From NCBI GenBank assembly GCA_900545515.1, contig UQZA01000004.1, positions 54,770 to 118,769 of the forward strand: a stretch of DNA of 64,000 nucleotides. The letters run 5' to 3'. Under the pieces are notes generated by a model. The model was not told the origin of the DNA and made no database searches. It was given only the letters and a program-made list of their open reading frames with translations. The position numbers and the translations under genes were made by a program. Numbering within the stretch: the first letter of the stretch is position 1; each line of letters opens with the position of its first letter. Source of the stretch: an uncultured Eubacteriales bacterium (GTDB lineage: Bacteria > Bacillota > Clostridia > Oscillospirales > Oscillospiraceae). Positions 27,362 through 36,643 of this stretch are shown piece by piece.

Positions 27362-28348
27362 ATGTCTGTACCCAAAGAATGGTTGAGCTTTCTCCGAGAA
27401 CAGTTTCCCGCAGGCTCAAGGATCAAGCTCAGAGAGATGAAAGACCCCTATGCCCCGCTGGAGCCGGGCAGTACGGGGACTCTGGACCACATCGACGACG
27501 CCGGGCAGTTCCACATGAAGTGGGACAATGGCAGAACCCTGGCGCTGACCATCGGAGAGGACAGCTTCTCTGTCCTGCCGCCCGAGCCCACCACGCTGAA
27601 GCTGTATATGCCTCTGACGGCGGACCTCTACACCCGCAACGAGTATGGGGAGATGGAGGATGACAGTACTCTGCTGGACGGAAGGATGCTGCGGTGCTAT
27701 GAGGGTGAGATCCTCAGAGCTCTGATCAACAACCGGATGCCGGAAGAATCCGAGAGCGGCATCATGCACTGGTATGGCGAGGATGACAGCGTCAACCAGA
27801 AGGTCAAATCTGTCGTGTTCACCGTTGAGGATCGGAACGGCCAGCTCTGGGGTGTTGCCGAGTGCCGCGTGGTTGGCACCCTCACCCCGGAGGAACTGAT
27901 CACCCTGAAAGAGTATATCTCCGGACAGGCGTCGGATGGCTGGGGCGAGGGCTTCGAACAGCGGGAGATCTGCGCCGGCGACGATGAGCTGTATGTCCAT
28001 CTGTGGAGCGTGGAGGATGATTGGGACATCCAGACCGAGGCAGAACGCTTCGCGCCCAGAGTGGCGGAGGGGCTGCCGGAGATGTGCTTCTCGACTCTCA
28101 AGTCCACCGGTGACCTCATCTGTATCCGCCGGGGCGAGTCCGGCTACTACCCCTCCGATTGGGACACCGGCGACAAGGAGCAAAATGTGGAGCTGGCGGA
28201 TAAGATGAATGAAAAGCTGGGAGTCAACCCCATCCAGCGCCAGGCTATGGAAGTGGGCAGTATGTGTGGCTGGGATGTCCCCGGTGCCGATCCCGCCAAA
28301 TATGAGGAGGACTACAGGCCCCAAATGGGAGGGATGACCCTTGAATGA
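27362..28348 (+). CDS. DUF4314 domain protein
   Basis: A 328-residue protein. The first ~75 residues match the DUF4314 pattern, a small SH3-like barrel common in Firmicute mobile elements: '[20 protein letters not shown]', '[20 protein letters not shown]'. The rest (residues 80-328) is acidic and unassigned ('[20 protein letters not shown]'). The start codon abuts the upstream stop. The tail '[11 protein letters not shown]' includes MGGM and carries the next gene's ribosome site. Biochemical role unknown. Confidence 0.72.
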   Translation: MSVPKEWLSFLREQFPAGSRIKLREMKDPYAPLEPGSTGTLDHIDDAGQFHMKWDNGRTLALTIGEDSFSVLPPEPTTLKLYMPLTADLYTRNEYGEMEDDSTLLDGRMLRCYEGEILRALINNRMPEESESGIMHWYGEDDSVNQKVKSVVFTVEDRNGQLWGVAECRVVGTLTPEELITLKEYISGQASDGWGEGFEQREICAGDDELYVHLWSVEDDWDIQTEAERFAPRVAEGLPEMCFSTLKSTGDLICIRRGESGYYPSDWDTGDKEQNVELADKMNEKLGVNPIQRQAMEVGSMCGWDVPGADPAKYEEDYRPQMGGMTLE

Positions 28349-29519
28349 AGTGTTCCGTGTGGAGCTGTTCGGCGGAAAAACGGATCGGTGGTGCGATCTG
28401 GAGCTTCCGGCTACCTACTATGGCCTTTCGGACGCACTGGACAAGCTCCAAATGACATTGGGCGACAAGCCGAGGTGGGAATTCCTTGAACACCATGGTT
28501 TTCAGTTCCTCCATGTCCATCTGACCCATGAATGCGATCTGTATCAGCTCAATGCGCTGGCAACCTGCCTGGGACAGATGAACGGCAGAGAAAGAACGGC
28601 CTTCGAAGGGCTGTTCAACATGGAGGTGGCCAAAAAATACGGTCCCATCAGCGTTGCCACCATGATCGACCTGGCCTACAGCGCAGACTGCTGTCATGTG
28701 GTCAACGCCACGACGGACGAGCAGCTCGGCAGGTTCTATGCGGAGAACGATTTCATCCCTGCCCTGGAAAAAGTTCCGGATTCCATCTTCGAGTATCTTG
28801 ACTTTGAGATGCTCGGAAGAAAAGCCAGGTTTGAGGAGGGCGGCGTTTTCGCAAGCGGCGGGTATGTCACGCAGCACACTGAGCTGAAGCAGGTATATGA
28901 CAGCCTGGCCTTGATTCCCGAAGCGCCGGAATACGGCATCCGCCTGACGGTCGGCAGGTATCCCTTCCACTCCAATGAGCAGCCGGATAACATGATGTGC
29001 CTGGATCTGCCAGCCACGCAGGAACGGCTGGATGCCGTGCTGGAGGCTTGCGGAGGCGCCTCCTGGTCGGAAATGGTCTTCCAGGTGGAGGACAGCGCGA
29101 TGCCTGCGCTTCTGGAAAACACGGACTGCGACGATATCCATGGACTGAACGAGTTGGCCAAATGCTTCAAGGAGCTGAGCACACAAGGAGAACTTTCCAA
29201 ATTCAAGGCAGTTATCCTTGCGGCGGATTGTCACGATATCGCTGCCGCTGTCCAGATTGCGGAAAATCTGGATGACTACCTGCTCGAGCCTGATCAGCGA
29301 AACCCCGAGGAGGTGGCCATAGAGGAGCTTCGCTTCATTGTGGACGAGCATTCCCGGTCCATTCTGCAGAAGCACGTCGTCCTCTACAACTACGGTCAGG
29401 ATGTCATGGCAGCACACAACGCTCTGCTGACCCCCTACGGGCTGGTTCAGCGCAGAGATGGCGAGCCGATCCGCAATGAAGAAACACAGGCAGAAAATGC
29501 CGGAATGGAGATGATGTGA
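28341..29519 (+). CDS. ArdA-like antirestriction protein
   Basis: A 392-residue acidic protein with TTG start, 4 bases after GGGAGGGATGACC, overlapping the upstream gene by 8 bases. The ArdA-like layout appears twice: '[20 protein letters not shown]', then '[16 protein letters not shown]'; and '[20 protein letters not shown]', then a diverged copy near '[14 protein letters not shown]'. Presumably a DNA mimic or a structural relative. It ends 'ENAGMEMM' and is coupled to the next gene (TGATG). Confidence 0.7.
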   Translation: MNEVFRVELFGGKTDRWCDLELPATYYGLSDALDKLQMTLGDKPRWEFLEHHGFQFLHVHLTHECDLYQLNALATCLGQMNGRERTAFEGLFNMEVAKKYGPISVATMIDLAYSADCCHVVNATTDEQLGRFYAENDFIPALEKVPDSIFEYLDFEMLGRKARFEEGGVFASGGYVTQHTELKQVYDSLALIPEAPEYGIRLTVGRYPFHSNEQPDNMMCLDLPATQERLDAVLEACGGASWSEMVFQVEDSAMPALLENTDCDDIHGLNELAKCFKELSTQGELSKFKAVILAADCHDIAAAVQIAENLDDYLLEPDQRNPEEVAIEELRFIVDEHSRSILQKHVVLYNYGQDVMAAHNALLTPYGLVQRRDGEPIRNEETQAENAGMEMM

Positions 29520-30556
29520 TGGCGAGTCGGCAAACCAGGCAACTCCTGGATCTTCTGGACGGTTTTGAAATGACCAAATCCCAACACGACTGGCTGGAAC
29601 GGCGATTCGAGAACATGACGGTAAAAGAAAGCCTTCTGTTCCGCGGAGCAATGCAGATCGAGCAGCCGAGGATGACCTGCGATGTGATGCTGATTGCAAG
29701 TCAATTGGATCACTATGATCTGTTCTATGGGGCCGGGGATGATGTTCAGCTGGGCAAATTCATCATGGAACAGATCCAGCGCCCCTCTGATCAAGCGCGG
29801 GAGTTTCTTGACCCGGGGAAAGTGGGTGCGGCTTACCGCCAAAAGGGCGGAAACACTTTCTGCGACGGGCACTTTATCAAGGTCACCTCTTTAATCGATC
29901 CGTTTCTGGACAGTGACCCTTCGATGAATCCCGACAAAGGCGATTTTGCGATCCGGGTCAAGCTGGCCAGCCGAACCAACATGGACGGCGTGTGGGTGGG
30001 CTTCCCGGACACCGACGAGTACATAGACGCCGCCCATCCGGACGAGCTGCTTCTGGCGCTGGATGAGCTGGAAGCGGAGTCCCTGACCGAGTGCATCGCC
30101 ATGGAGGTGGACTGTTGTCTGCCCCAACTGGAAGACATCCCCTCCCAGTATGACTCCGCCGCCCAGCTCATCCGCCATGCCATCGACTTTGGTTACATCT
30201 GGAGCGAGCAGGGACAAGGAGAACCCAGATGGTTGGATAAATTTATGGCGGTTATGGAGCTGGAGGATTGCCACCGCCTGGATTACGCCCTGGATTTAGC
30301 CCAAAATCTCCGCTGCTATCACTTCATGCCCCGTGATATGGATCTTGCCGATTACGGAAAAGAGTTGGCAATGCGGGATGGCATCTATCCCAAAGACGAA
30401 CTGCTCGCCGCCTGCTTTGACGCTGAAGAATATGCCTGTTATAAAATGAAGCGCATGGGCCTGTCCGCCGCAGAACATGGGTTTGTATCCTGGAATGGCA
30501 CGGAACTCAACTTTGAGTATAGCCAGCCGGATACCGGTCAGACCATGCAGATGTAG
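29519..30556 (+). CDS. Divergent ArdA-like protein
   Basis: A 345-residue acidic protein beginning at the ATG of a TGATG junction with the previous gene. The module ending 'LDPGKVGAAYRQKGG' and the second-half 'LDYALDLAQNLRCYHFMPRD' match the spacing seen in the three ArdA-like genes upstream, but identity is low. No enzyme motif. It ends 'DTGQTMQM'. Gene order suggests expansion of one ancestral ArdA gene by duplication. An intrinsic terminator follows. Confidence 0.6.
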   Translation: MASRQTRQLLDLLDGFEMTKSQHDWLERRFENMTVKESLLFRGAMQIEQPRMTCDVMLIASQLDHYDLFYGAGDDVQLGKFIMEQIQRPSDQAREFLDPGKVGAAYRQKGGNTFCDGHFIKVTSLIDPFLDSDPSMNPDKGDFAIRVKLASRTNMDGVWVGFPDTDEYIDAAHPDELLLALDELEAESLTECIAMEVDCCLPQLEDIPSQYDSAAQLIRHAIDFGYIWSEQGQGEPRWLDKFMAVMELEDCHRLDYALDLAQNLRCYHFMPRDMDLADYGKELAMRDGIYPKDELLAACFDAEEYACYKMKRMGLSAAEHGFVSWNGTELNFEYSQPDTGQTMQM

Positions 30557-30615
30557 AATATCTTCCCCCGCTGGATGGAGGTGAACAGAGCAGCACAACA
30601 AACTTCATAACACCA

Positions 30616-30659
30616 CAGGGGCCGTTACCCGAAAGGGACTGACGGCCCCTGCTTTTTTT
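30616..30659 (+). terminator. Intrinsic terminator after the ArdA-like gene array
   Basis: Perfect 10-bp stem CAGGGGCCGT/ACGGCCCCTG followed by CTTTTTTT. The same stem sequence recurs in another terminator of the element at 44198-44236. Confidence 0.92.
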
Positions 30660-30697
30660 GCGCTCTTTCCGGGTAACTGTCCCGGAAAGGAGTCTTC

Positions 30698-31036
30698 ATG
30701 ACGACGGACAACCCTATCGCCAAGCACCTGAAGGAGTATCACCGCGGAGAGCTGAGAGTCGTCCCCAGCCGTGAGCTGGAGGCCGCTTTTCAGATTCGCG
30801 GACCTGACCTTCGCCGCACGATCAACTGCCTGCGCGGGGATGGCATCCCCATTTGCAGCTCTGATTCCGGCTATTATTACGCCGACACCGAGGAGGAACT
30901 GCAGAGGACGATCCGGCAGCTCCGAAGCAGGATCAAGAAGATCGCCCATGCCGAGCGCGGCCTCACCAAAGCGTTGGAGCAATTTACCGACAGCGGCCAG
31001 ATATCCCTCCCCCTGGAGGGAGGTGATACTGCTTGA
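30698..31036 (+). CDS. Small winged-helix DNA-binding protein
   Basis: A 112-residue protein. 'AFQIRGPDLRRTINCLRGDG' looks like the recognition helix of a winged HTH, and 'IPICSSDSGYYYADTEEELQ' like the wing, as in small phage/ICE replication or regulator proteins. A coiled segment follows. The stop overlaps the start of the adenine methylase (TTGA), so the two are co-translated. It might regulate the methylase or the element; the function is inferred from the fold only. Confidence 0.7.
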   Translation: MTTDNPIAKHLKEYHRGELRVVPSRELEAAFQIRGPDLRRTINCLRGDGIPICSSDSGYYYADTEEELQRTIRQLRSRIKKIAHAERGLTKALEQFTDSGQISLPLEGGDTA

Positions 31037-32016
31037 AAAGCTTCATCCCCTGGGTGGGAGGCAAAAGCAAGCTGCTCTGGCTGATCCATAAGCTGTCCCC
31101 CTCGCGCTATTCCCGGTTTATCGATGTGTTCGGCGGCAGCGGGACAGTGACATTGAGCCGCCCGATCCAGCAGGGATGCATGGAGGTTTATAACGATTTC
31201 AACGGCGACCTGACCAATCTGTTCTGCTGTGTCAAAAACAGAACCATGGCGCTCCTTCTGGAGCTTGGCTTTCTGCCGCTGAACACCCGTGATGACTTCA
31301 ATGTGCTGTATAAGTTTTTCTCCCGTGAGGAATTCACCGATGACTATCTGGACGAGGAGATGGAGCTGACCCAGCGGTATCTGGAACCGCCGGATGCCAA
31401 AACCATCCGAAGGATGATGCTGGAACGGGCGCCTCGCGGAGATGTGCGGCGAGCCGCCGACTATTTCAAGCTCATCCGGTACAGCTTCAGCGGCGGCGCA
31501 AAATCTTTCGCCGGAAAATCCTGCGACATCCGCCGCTTTTTCCATCTGGTCTGGGAGTGCTCCCGCAGGCTGGCTGAGGTGGTCATCGAGAACAAGGACT
31601 GCGTCGACCTCATCCGTCAATATGACCGGGAAGACGCATTCTTCTACTGTGACCCGCCTTACTACGATGCGGAGGACTGCTATGCGGTGGGCTTTCCCAA
31701 GGAAGGCCACCAGCGCCTCCACGATGCGCTTCTGGAGTGCCAGGGGTATGTGATGGTTTCCTACAACTACTGTCCCTTCATCGTGGATCTGTACAAGGAG
31801 TTTTACATCTTCTACACCACACGCCCCAACAGTATGTCCCAGAAGGCCGGAAGTGAATACGAGGAGATCGTCATCACCAACTATGATCCCCGTCTCTATA
31901 ACTCCGCAAGGCATTGGCAGCTCAGCATTTTCAATCTGTCAGCCGCGGAGGAAGACGACGGGCGCTACACGCTGATCCATGAACCGAAAACAAAATCTGA
32001 TAAAACGGAGGAATGA
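31033..32016 (+). CDS. Dam-type DNA adenine N6-methyltransferase (D12 class)
   Basis: A 327-residue D12-class methylase. SAM-binding motif 'IPWVGGKSKLLWLIHKL' with 'FIDVFGGSGTVTLSRP', and catalytic motif IV 'AFFYCDPPYYDAEDCY' (DPPY). It transfers a methyl group to N6 of adenine; in a mobile element it would protect DNA from restriction or mark its own copies. It starts at TTG, 4 bases overlapping the upstream stop, after GAGGGAGGTGATACTGC. No partner nuclease is seen, so it is an orphan. The C-terminus lacks the Met tail. Confidence 0.9.
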   Translation: MKSFIPWVGGKSKLLWLIHKLSPSRYSRFIDVFGGSGTVTLSRPIQQGCMEVYNDFNGDLTNLFCCVKNRTMALLLELGFLPLNTRDDFNVLYKFFSREEFTDDYLDEEMELTQRYLEPPDAKTIRRMMLERAPRGDVRRAADYFKLIRYSFSGGAKSFAGKSCDIRRFFHLVWECSRRLAEVVIENKDCVDLIRQYDREDAFFYCDPPYYDAEDCYAVGFPKEGHQRLHDALLECQGYVMVSYNYCPFIVDLYKEFYIFYTTRPNSMSQKAGSEYEEIVITNYDPRLYNSARHWQLSIFNLSAAEEDDGRYTLIHEPKTKSDKTEE

Positions 32017-32018
32017 AG

Positions 32019-32519
32019 ATGACCTTTATCAAGTACACCAACGACGGCAAGGCTGTCATTCAGCCGGCTGCCCTCACCCTGAGCGGCCTCGAGCGGGAGG
32101 AAACGCTGGAGATGCATACCTTGGAAAACGCCATTGTACTGCTCAAGCAGGAGATGGAGCCGGTGGAGAAAGCCGCCGCTATGATGGCGCTGATTCGTCT
32201 GGTCAACAGCCTGTGGGCGGATATGATGGCCGGATGGGAGAAGCAGGATGGTGATGCGGACCTGTGCGATGGCTGTTCTGGCTGCGATGAGGATATGCTG
32301 CCCATCCCTGCAGAGGCCTTTGCGGATGCCGGCATCCTGCACGACAACCTCCGTGTGGTCAGCGTGGACGGCGCTGTTCTGGTGGTATCCGATGACCGCA
32401 AGACCAAGTGGGCGGCCGAGCTGGACAAGAGCCTGGAACAGCTCGGCATCGACAGGGCCGGTTTCGAGAAGCTGGTCAAGGCAGTCATGGAGCTGGATGA
32501 GGACGAGGACGATGACTAA
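32019..32519 (+). CDS. Hypothetical ICE protein with acidic C-terminus
   Basis: A 166-residue acidic protein. Start at the ATG 7 bases after GGAGG; an ATG two codons earlier is too close to it. The N-terminus 'MTFIKYTNDGKAVIQPAALT' has a beta-hairpin look. 'CDGCSGCDED' in the middle could bind metal, and the end is a run of Asp/Glu. It overlaps the methylase stop closely and the next gene by 8 bases. Function unknown. Confidence 0.65.
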   Translation: MTFIKYTNDGKAVIQPAALTLSGLEREETLEMHTLENAIVLLKQEMEPVEKAAAMMALIRLVNSLWADMMAGWEKQDGDADLCDGCSGCDEDMLPIPAEAFADAGILHDNLRVVSVDGAVLVVSDDRKTKWAAELDKSLEQLGIDRAGFEKLVKAVMELDEDEDDD

Positions 32520-33240
32520 GGATCACGCCTACCTCTACCTCAGTTCCATCTCCGAGGCCAAACGGCAAAACGAGGTGGCTCTCTGGCGGGCAAGCCACTT
32601 GGAGAACATCGCCTGTAAGCAGGCCATCGAGGAGGCCATCCGCAGGGGTTTTGACGGGATGCACCTGAGTCACGACTGCGCCAGGGGCGTCATCGAGGAC
32701 TTTGGCTTCAAGCGTGTGGGATGGGTGCTGGCCGCCACCATTCAGCTGAAACCGGAGGATGGGCGCTTCAGCCGCCGGAACAAGGAATGGGCCGCTGCGA
32801 CCTTTATCCCCCGCAGCGACCGAAACTATGAGTTCATGGTGGAAAGTCACGCCGGTGTTCTGGACATCTTCGTAAATGAGTTTCGCGACGCCCAGGATGC
32901 GCTTGGGATGTTTGTGCGCTCCCACTGCGACGATATGACCGGGCAGGAGCTGGAGGGCAAGGTGCTGGTCATGAGTCCATTCACGCTGAAGGAGTCCTAT
33001 TGGGCGCCGGAGAATCAGCTCTGGCTGGCGACCGGCGGCTTCGGCTGCGCCCCCAACGCCGCGGGCAGAGCGGTATACGCCACCTGCCTCGGTGACGGGG
33101 AGCGAACCCGGTGGAACCGGAGCGATTTCATCGGCATTCTCAAGGAAAAACATCTGCCCGACTGGGCAAGAGAAAGCCTGGAACAGATCCGGCGGGAAGA
33201 TCCTGCCGAATCTGCCGGCATGACAACCCCATCCATGTGA
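32512..33240 (+). CDS. DUF3849-like protein
   Basis: A 242-residue protein. 'ENIACKQAIEEAIRRGFDGM' and 'FGFKRVGWVLAATIQLKPED', with 'GRFSRRNKEWAAATFIPRSD', follow the DUF3849 pattern of Clostridia conjugative elements. The rest is unassigned ('NQLWLATGGFGCAPNAAGRA'). It overlaps the previous gene by 8 bases and ends 'ESAGMTTPSM'. No biochemical role is known. Confidence 0.6.
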   Translation: MTKDHAYLYLSSISEAKRQNEVALWRASHLENIACKQAIEEAIRRGFDGMHLSHDCARGVIEDFGFKRVGWVLAATIQLKPEDGRFSRRNKEWAAATFIPRSDRNYEFMVESHAGVLDIFVNEFRDAQDALGMFVRSHCDDMTGQELEGKVLVMSPFTLKESYWAPENQLWLATGGFGCAPNAAGRAVYATCLGDGERTRWNRSDFIGILKEKHLPDWARESLEQIRREDPAESAGMTTPSM

Positions 33241-33260
33241 GTGAAAGGAGCTTGATAACC

Positions 33261-33620
33261 ATGGCAGCGACCAAAAAGAAACAGCAGGAAACCACCACGC
33301 CCCAGGTGGAGGCGCGGATCGACCGTCTGGTGGACGGAGATTTCAAGACAAAAGCTTTCGCCAGCGCCACCATCGGTGGGGCCTTTGCCGTCCACGGCAT
33401 CCGGGTCATCGAGTCCGACAAGGGCCGTTTCATCTCCATGCCCCAGGACTCCTACAAGAAAAACGGTGAGACCAAGTACAACGACACCTTCCACGCCATC
33501 ACCGCCGAAGCCCGGAACGCTCTGGTGGACGCCGTCAACGACGCCTACGAGCAGAAGCTCCAGGAGCAGCAGGAGCAGAAAGGCGACGCTCCCGACCAGG
33601 CCATGAGCCAGCAGATGTGA
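33261..33620 (+). CDS. SpoVG-family DNA/RNA-binding protein
   Basis: A 119-residue protein. The central ~80 residues match SpoVG: 'AFAVHGIRVIESDKGRFISM', 'PQDSYKKNGETKYNDTFHAI', 'TAEARNALVDAVNDAYEQKL'. SpoVG proteins are small nucleic-acid-binding regulators first known from sporulation and septation. A Lys-rich N-tail and a Gln/Glu C-tail ending 'PDQAMSQQM' flank the domain. The start follows GAAAGGAGCTTGATAACC. A copy on a conjugative element may bind single-stranded DNA or regulate transfer; this is inference. Confidence 0.8.
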   Translation: MAATKKKQQETTTPQVEARIDRLVDGDFKTKAFASATIGGAFAVHGIRVIESDKGRFISMPQDSYKKNGETKYNDTFHAITAEARNALVDAVNDAYEQKLQEQQEQKGDAPDQAMSQQM

Positions 33621-33645
33621 GCTGCTCGCCCTGAAGGGAGGTGAT

Positions 33646-34209
33646 GTGATTTTGGTTCGCTTCACAATAGACAATCGAAACCGTCTGATCTTCTATGGCA
33701 ACACGGTGGGCTATGTGAAGGATGACGCCGCTGTCGTAGACGAGATGTTCCAGACGGATGAGCTGTCCCGCTACCTGGCCCGGTTGAATCTGACGCCTCA
33801 GTGGAAGGAAGGCGTATTTGACCGCCTTGCAGCCGGAGAGGCGCCCGGCGAGGAGCTGGGGCAGCCGCAAAAAGGCTGCCGCATCTGGCAGCTCCGGAAA
33901 GGCGTGGATGTCACCATGCGCTTTATCGGATATGAGGATCTGATTCAGCGGTTCGGAGAACCGGACGCAGACAATTATACGCAGGTCTTTGACGGCGATC
34001 TGGGTACCAACGATTTGGAGCAGATCTACGCCATCTGCCGGGACAGCCCGCCTCCCGAGTATCAGGGCTACCGGATGGCTCTGTCCGATGTGGTGGAGCT
34101 GTACGATGATTCCGGCAGCGAGTTCTTCTACTGCGACCGCGTGGGATTCCGTCCCATCCAGTTCAACCAGCATCAGGAGCAGAACGAATGCCACGAAATG
34201 ACCATGTAG
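33646..34209 (+). CDS. YodL-like domain protein
   Basis: A 187-residue protein with GTG start after AAGGGAGGTGAT. The C-terminal ~55 residues ('YRMALSDVVELYDDSGSEFF', 'YCDRVGFRPIQF') fit the YodL domain seen in many mobile-element proteins. The N-terminal part is unassigned ('EMFQTDELSRYLARLNLTPQ'). It ends 'NECHEMTM'. It is the last gene before the pilus module, and a small hairpin (34213-34231) follows the stop. Confidence 0.65.
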   Translation: MILVRFTIDNRNRLIFYGNTVGYVKDDAAVVDEMFQTDELSRYLARLNLTPQWKEGVFDRLAAGEAPGEELGQPQKGCRIWQLRKGVDVTMRFIGYEDLIQRFGEPDADNYTQVFDGDLGTNDLEQIYAICRDSPPPEYQGYRMALSDVVELYDDSGSEFFYCDRVGFRPIQFNQHQEQNECHEMTM

Positions 34210-34343
34210 TCTGGGCGGATATAAACCGCCCGGATTTCCCTTTGCCCAGCCGAGGCCGGGGGCCTCCCCATATGCATCCCATGATCTCTTTCCAGCCAAC
34301 AAACTACCAAAAATCATTTTTACTTACAGGAGGAATGTACCTT

Positions 34344-34598
34344 ATGAAGAAGCTGTTCAAGAATATCGCCAAGTCCGCCAAGTCCGCCGCCATCAACTGC
34401 CAGACCTCCCTCGCCGCCTTCCACCGCCGCGCCGTCTGCGGCAACGCCGGCGAGGGCTATATCGATACCGCCGTCAAAGTGCTGATCGCCGTCGTTCTGG
34501 GCGCCCTGGTGCTGGCCGGCCTGTACGCGGTCCTGAATGATACTGTCATGCCTACTGTAACGGAGCGTATTCAGGAGATGTTCGACTACGCCGGCTGA
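34344..34598 (+). CDS. Flp/Tad-type major pilin-like protein (DUF6133-like)
   Basis: An 84-residue protein starting after ACAGGAGGAATGTACCTT. A basic leader of about 36 residues is followed by 'GEGYIDTAVKVLIAVVLGAL', a type IV prepilin-like junction: Gly, then an acidic residue at +5 and a hydrophobic helix. The tail is short. Homologues in Clostridia elements are called DUF6133. It is probably the pilin processed by the A24 peptidase encoded directly downstream (TGATG overlap). Confidence 0.72.
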   Translation: MKKLFKNIAKSAKSAAINCQTSLAAFHRRAVCGNAGEGYIDTAVKVLIAVVLGALVLAGLYAVLNDTVMPTVTERIQEMFDYAG

Positions 34599-35005
34599 TG
34601 CACTGGGCGCAGGCGCTGGTCTTCTGCGGCTGCCTGATGGGCGCTTCGATCTATGATGTCCGACACCGCCTGGTGGATGACCGGGTCTGTGTGGCGCTCG
34701 TGCTGGCGGGGCTGATCACCATCAGCCCCGCCTCCTTTTTGGGGGCGCTTGCGGGAGGGCTGCCCTTCTATCTGGGGGCGGGCTTCGGGAAAAACGGGGC
34801 CGGGGATACGGTGCTTGCGGCGTCAGCGGGGTTTGTGCTGGGCCTTTCCCGCACTCTCGCGGGGCTTACGCTGTTCGCCTTTTGCTACGCCCTGTTTGTG
34901 CTGGGAAAAAGTCTTGTTCTGAAGCTCTCCCACCGCCCCACCCGGTTCACCTGCCCACTGGTCCCGTTCATTGCCGCAGGATTCATTCCCGCATATTTCT
35001 TATAA
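34598..35005 (+). CDS. Prepilin peptidase (A24 family, TadV/CpaA-like)
   Basis: A 135-residue membrane aspartyl peptidase. The two catalytic Asp are visible: 'ASIYDVRHRLVDD' (Asp20) and the GxGD motif 'KNGAGDTVLAASAG' (Asp70). Four to five hydrophobic segments and short length place it with the TadV/CpaA type, which lacks the methylase domain. It cleaves prepilin leaders, the likely substrates being the neighbouring pilin and pseudopilins. Coupled to the pilin gene by TGATG. Confidence 0.88.
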   Translation: MHWAQALVFCGCLMGASIYDVRHRLVDDRVCVALVLAGLITISPASFLGALAGGLPFYLGAGFGKNGAGDTVLAASAGFVLGLSRTLAGLTLFAFCYALFVLGKSLVLKLSHRPTRFTCPLVPFIAAGFIPAYFL

Positions 35006-35015
35006 GGAGGCTTAT

Positions 35016-35840
35016 ATGAAGATTTTCCGTAACCGCACCGTGATCGGTGTGCTGTGTATCCTCCTGGCGCTCGTCATCTGCTTCGGGGTGACGCCCCTGT
35101 TCAGCCGCAGCGCCAGCGAGAAGGCTGAGATCGTCCGCGTCACCGCCGACATCAAGGAGGGCGACGAGATCACCGCTGAGATGGTACAGACTGTGGAGGT
35201 GGGCGCCTATAACCTGCCGTCCGGCATCATGACAGAAAAAGACGAGGTCGTCGGCAAGTATGCCACCGCCGACCTGAAGGTGGGCGATTACATTCTGGCC
35301 AGCAAGCTCTCCAACGAGCCTGCCGCTGAAAATGCCTATCTCTACAATCTGGACGGCACCAAACAGGCCATCTCTGTCACCATCAAGAGCTTTGCCACCG
35401 GCCTTTCCGGCAAACTGGAGAGCGGCGATATCGTTTCCGTCCTCGTGGCCGACTATCAGGGCATGGGCGAAACCGTGATCCCGCCCGAGCTGCAGTATGT
35501 TGAAGTCATTTCCGTTACCGCTTCCTCCGGCTATGACGCCAACACCGGCGAGGCGGTTGAGGATGAGAAAGAGCTGCCCTCCACCGTCACCCTGCTGGTG
35601 ACCACCGAGCAGGCCAAGGTGCTGGCGGGGCTGGAGCAGGAAAGCGAGCTGCATCTGGCGCTGGTTTATCGTGGGACCGCCGAGAACGCTTCCGCATTCA
35701 TCGAGGCGCAGGACGCTCTGATCGAGGAGCTGTACGCCGAGCCGGAAGCCGAGGAGACTGCCGAGACAACTGAGAATACCGAAACCGGGGAAAGCGAGGG
35801 TGCCGATTCTGCCGCAGAGAGCGAGGCGGCTGCGGAATGA
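35016..35840 (+). CDS. CpaB/RcpC-like pilus assembly protein (SAF domain)
   Basis: A 274-residue protein after TAAGGAGGCTTAT. One N-terminal membrane segment ('VIGVLCILLALVICFGVTPL') is followed by a SAF domain ('IVRVTADIKEGDEITAEMVQ', 'GKYATADLKVGDYILASKLS') and a Ser/Glu/Thr-rich acidic tail. In diderms CpaB partners the secretin; here there is no secretin, as expected for a monoderm, so it may anchor the pilus at the membrane or wall. Confidence 0.83.
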   Translation: MKIFRNRTVIGVLCILLALVICFGVTPLFSRSASEKAEIVRVTADIKEGDEITAEMVQTVEVGAYNLPSGIMTEKDEVVGKYATADLKVGDYILASKLSNEPAAENAYLYNLDGTKQAISVTIKSFATGLSGKLESGDIVSVLVADYQGMGETVIPPELQYVEVISVTASSGYDANTGEAVEDEKELPSTVTLLVTTEQAKVLAGLEQESELHLALVYRGTAENASAFIEAQDALIEELYAEPEAEETAETTENTETGESEGADSAAESEAAAE

Positions 35841-36643
35841 ACTTCATGAAAGGAAGCCTGTTTCACCGCAGCACAGAGCCGGAGGAGGTTGAAATCATCG
35901 AAGAATCCGGCGGCGGAGTCCTTGCCGTCTGGGGAAGCCCCGGCTGCGGCAAGACCGTGACCGCGGTGAAGATCGCAAAGCATCTGGCGTCCCAGAAAAA
36001 GAATGTGGCGCTGCTGCTCTGCGATATGACCGCCCCCATGATGCCCTGCATCTGCCCGCCCTCTGAGCTGGAGTGCGACAAATCCCTGGGCAGCATCTTC
36101 GCCGCCCAGCGAATCTCCGTGAATCTCATCAAGCACAACCTGACCACCCACAAGAAGCTGTCCTACCTGACCATGCTGGGGCTGCGCAAGGGGGAAAACG
36201 AGTATACCTACGCAGCCTGCACCAAGCAGCAGGCGGAGGAGCTCATCCGCGGCCTGCGTGAGATCGCCCCCTATGTGGTCATCGACTGCTCCAGCTATAT
36301 CGCCAATGACATCCTCTCCGCCGTGGCGCTCATGGAGGCCGACAGCGTCCTCCGGCTGGCCAACTGCGATCTGAAGTCCATCGGCTACCTGTCCAGCCAG
36401 CTCCCGCTCCTCCGGGAACTGCACTGGGACGAGGACAAGCAGTATAAAGCCGCGTCCAATATCAAGCCTCTGCAGGCTGCCGACCGCATCGGTCAGGTAC
36501 TTGGGAGCGTTGCCTTCCAACTCCCTCACTCACAGGAACTGGAGGAGCAGTATCTGGAGGGAACGCTCCTGAATGATCTCTCCATGAAAGACAGCAAGGC
36601 GTTCCGCCGGGAGATCGAGAAAATCTGCAAGGAGGTGTTCTGA
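35837..36643 (+). CDS. TadZ/CpaE-like ParA-family ATPase
   Basis: A 268-residue P-loop protein: 'VLAVWGSPGCGKTVTAVKIA' (Walker A of ParA/MinD type) and 'PYVVIDCSSYIANDILSAVA' (switch/Walker B region). TadZ proteins localise Tad pilus assembly. No receiver-like N-domain is present. It overlaps cpaB (ATGA) and cpaF (TGATG), a tight unit. An alternative reading as a general MinD-like partition ATPase is less likely given the context. Confidence 0.82.
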   Translation: MNFMKGSLFHRSTEPEEVEIIEESGGGVLAVWGSPGCGKTVTAVKIAKHLASQKKNVALLLCDMTAPMMPCICPPSELECDKSLGSIFAAQRISVNLIKHNLTTHKKLSYLTMLGLRKGENEYTYAACTKQQAEELIRGLREIAPYVVIDCSSYIANDILSAVALMEADSVLRLANCDLKSIGYLSSQLPLLRELHWDEDKQYKAASNIKPLQAADRIGQVLGSVAFQLPHSQELEEQYLEGTLLNDLSMKDSKAFRREIEKICKEVF

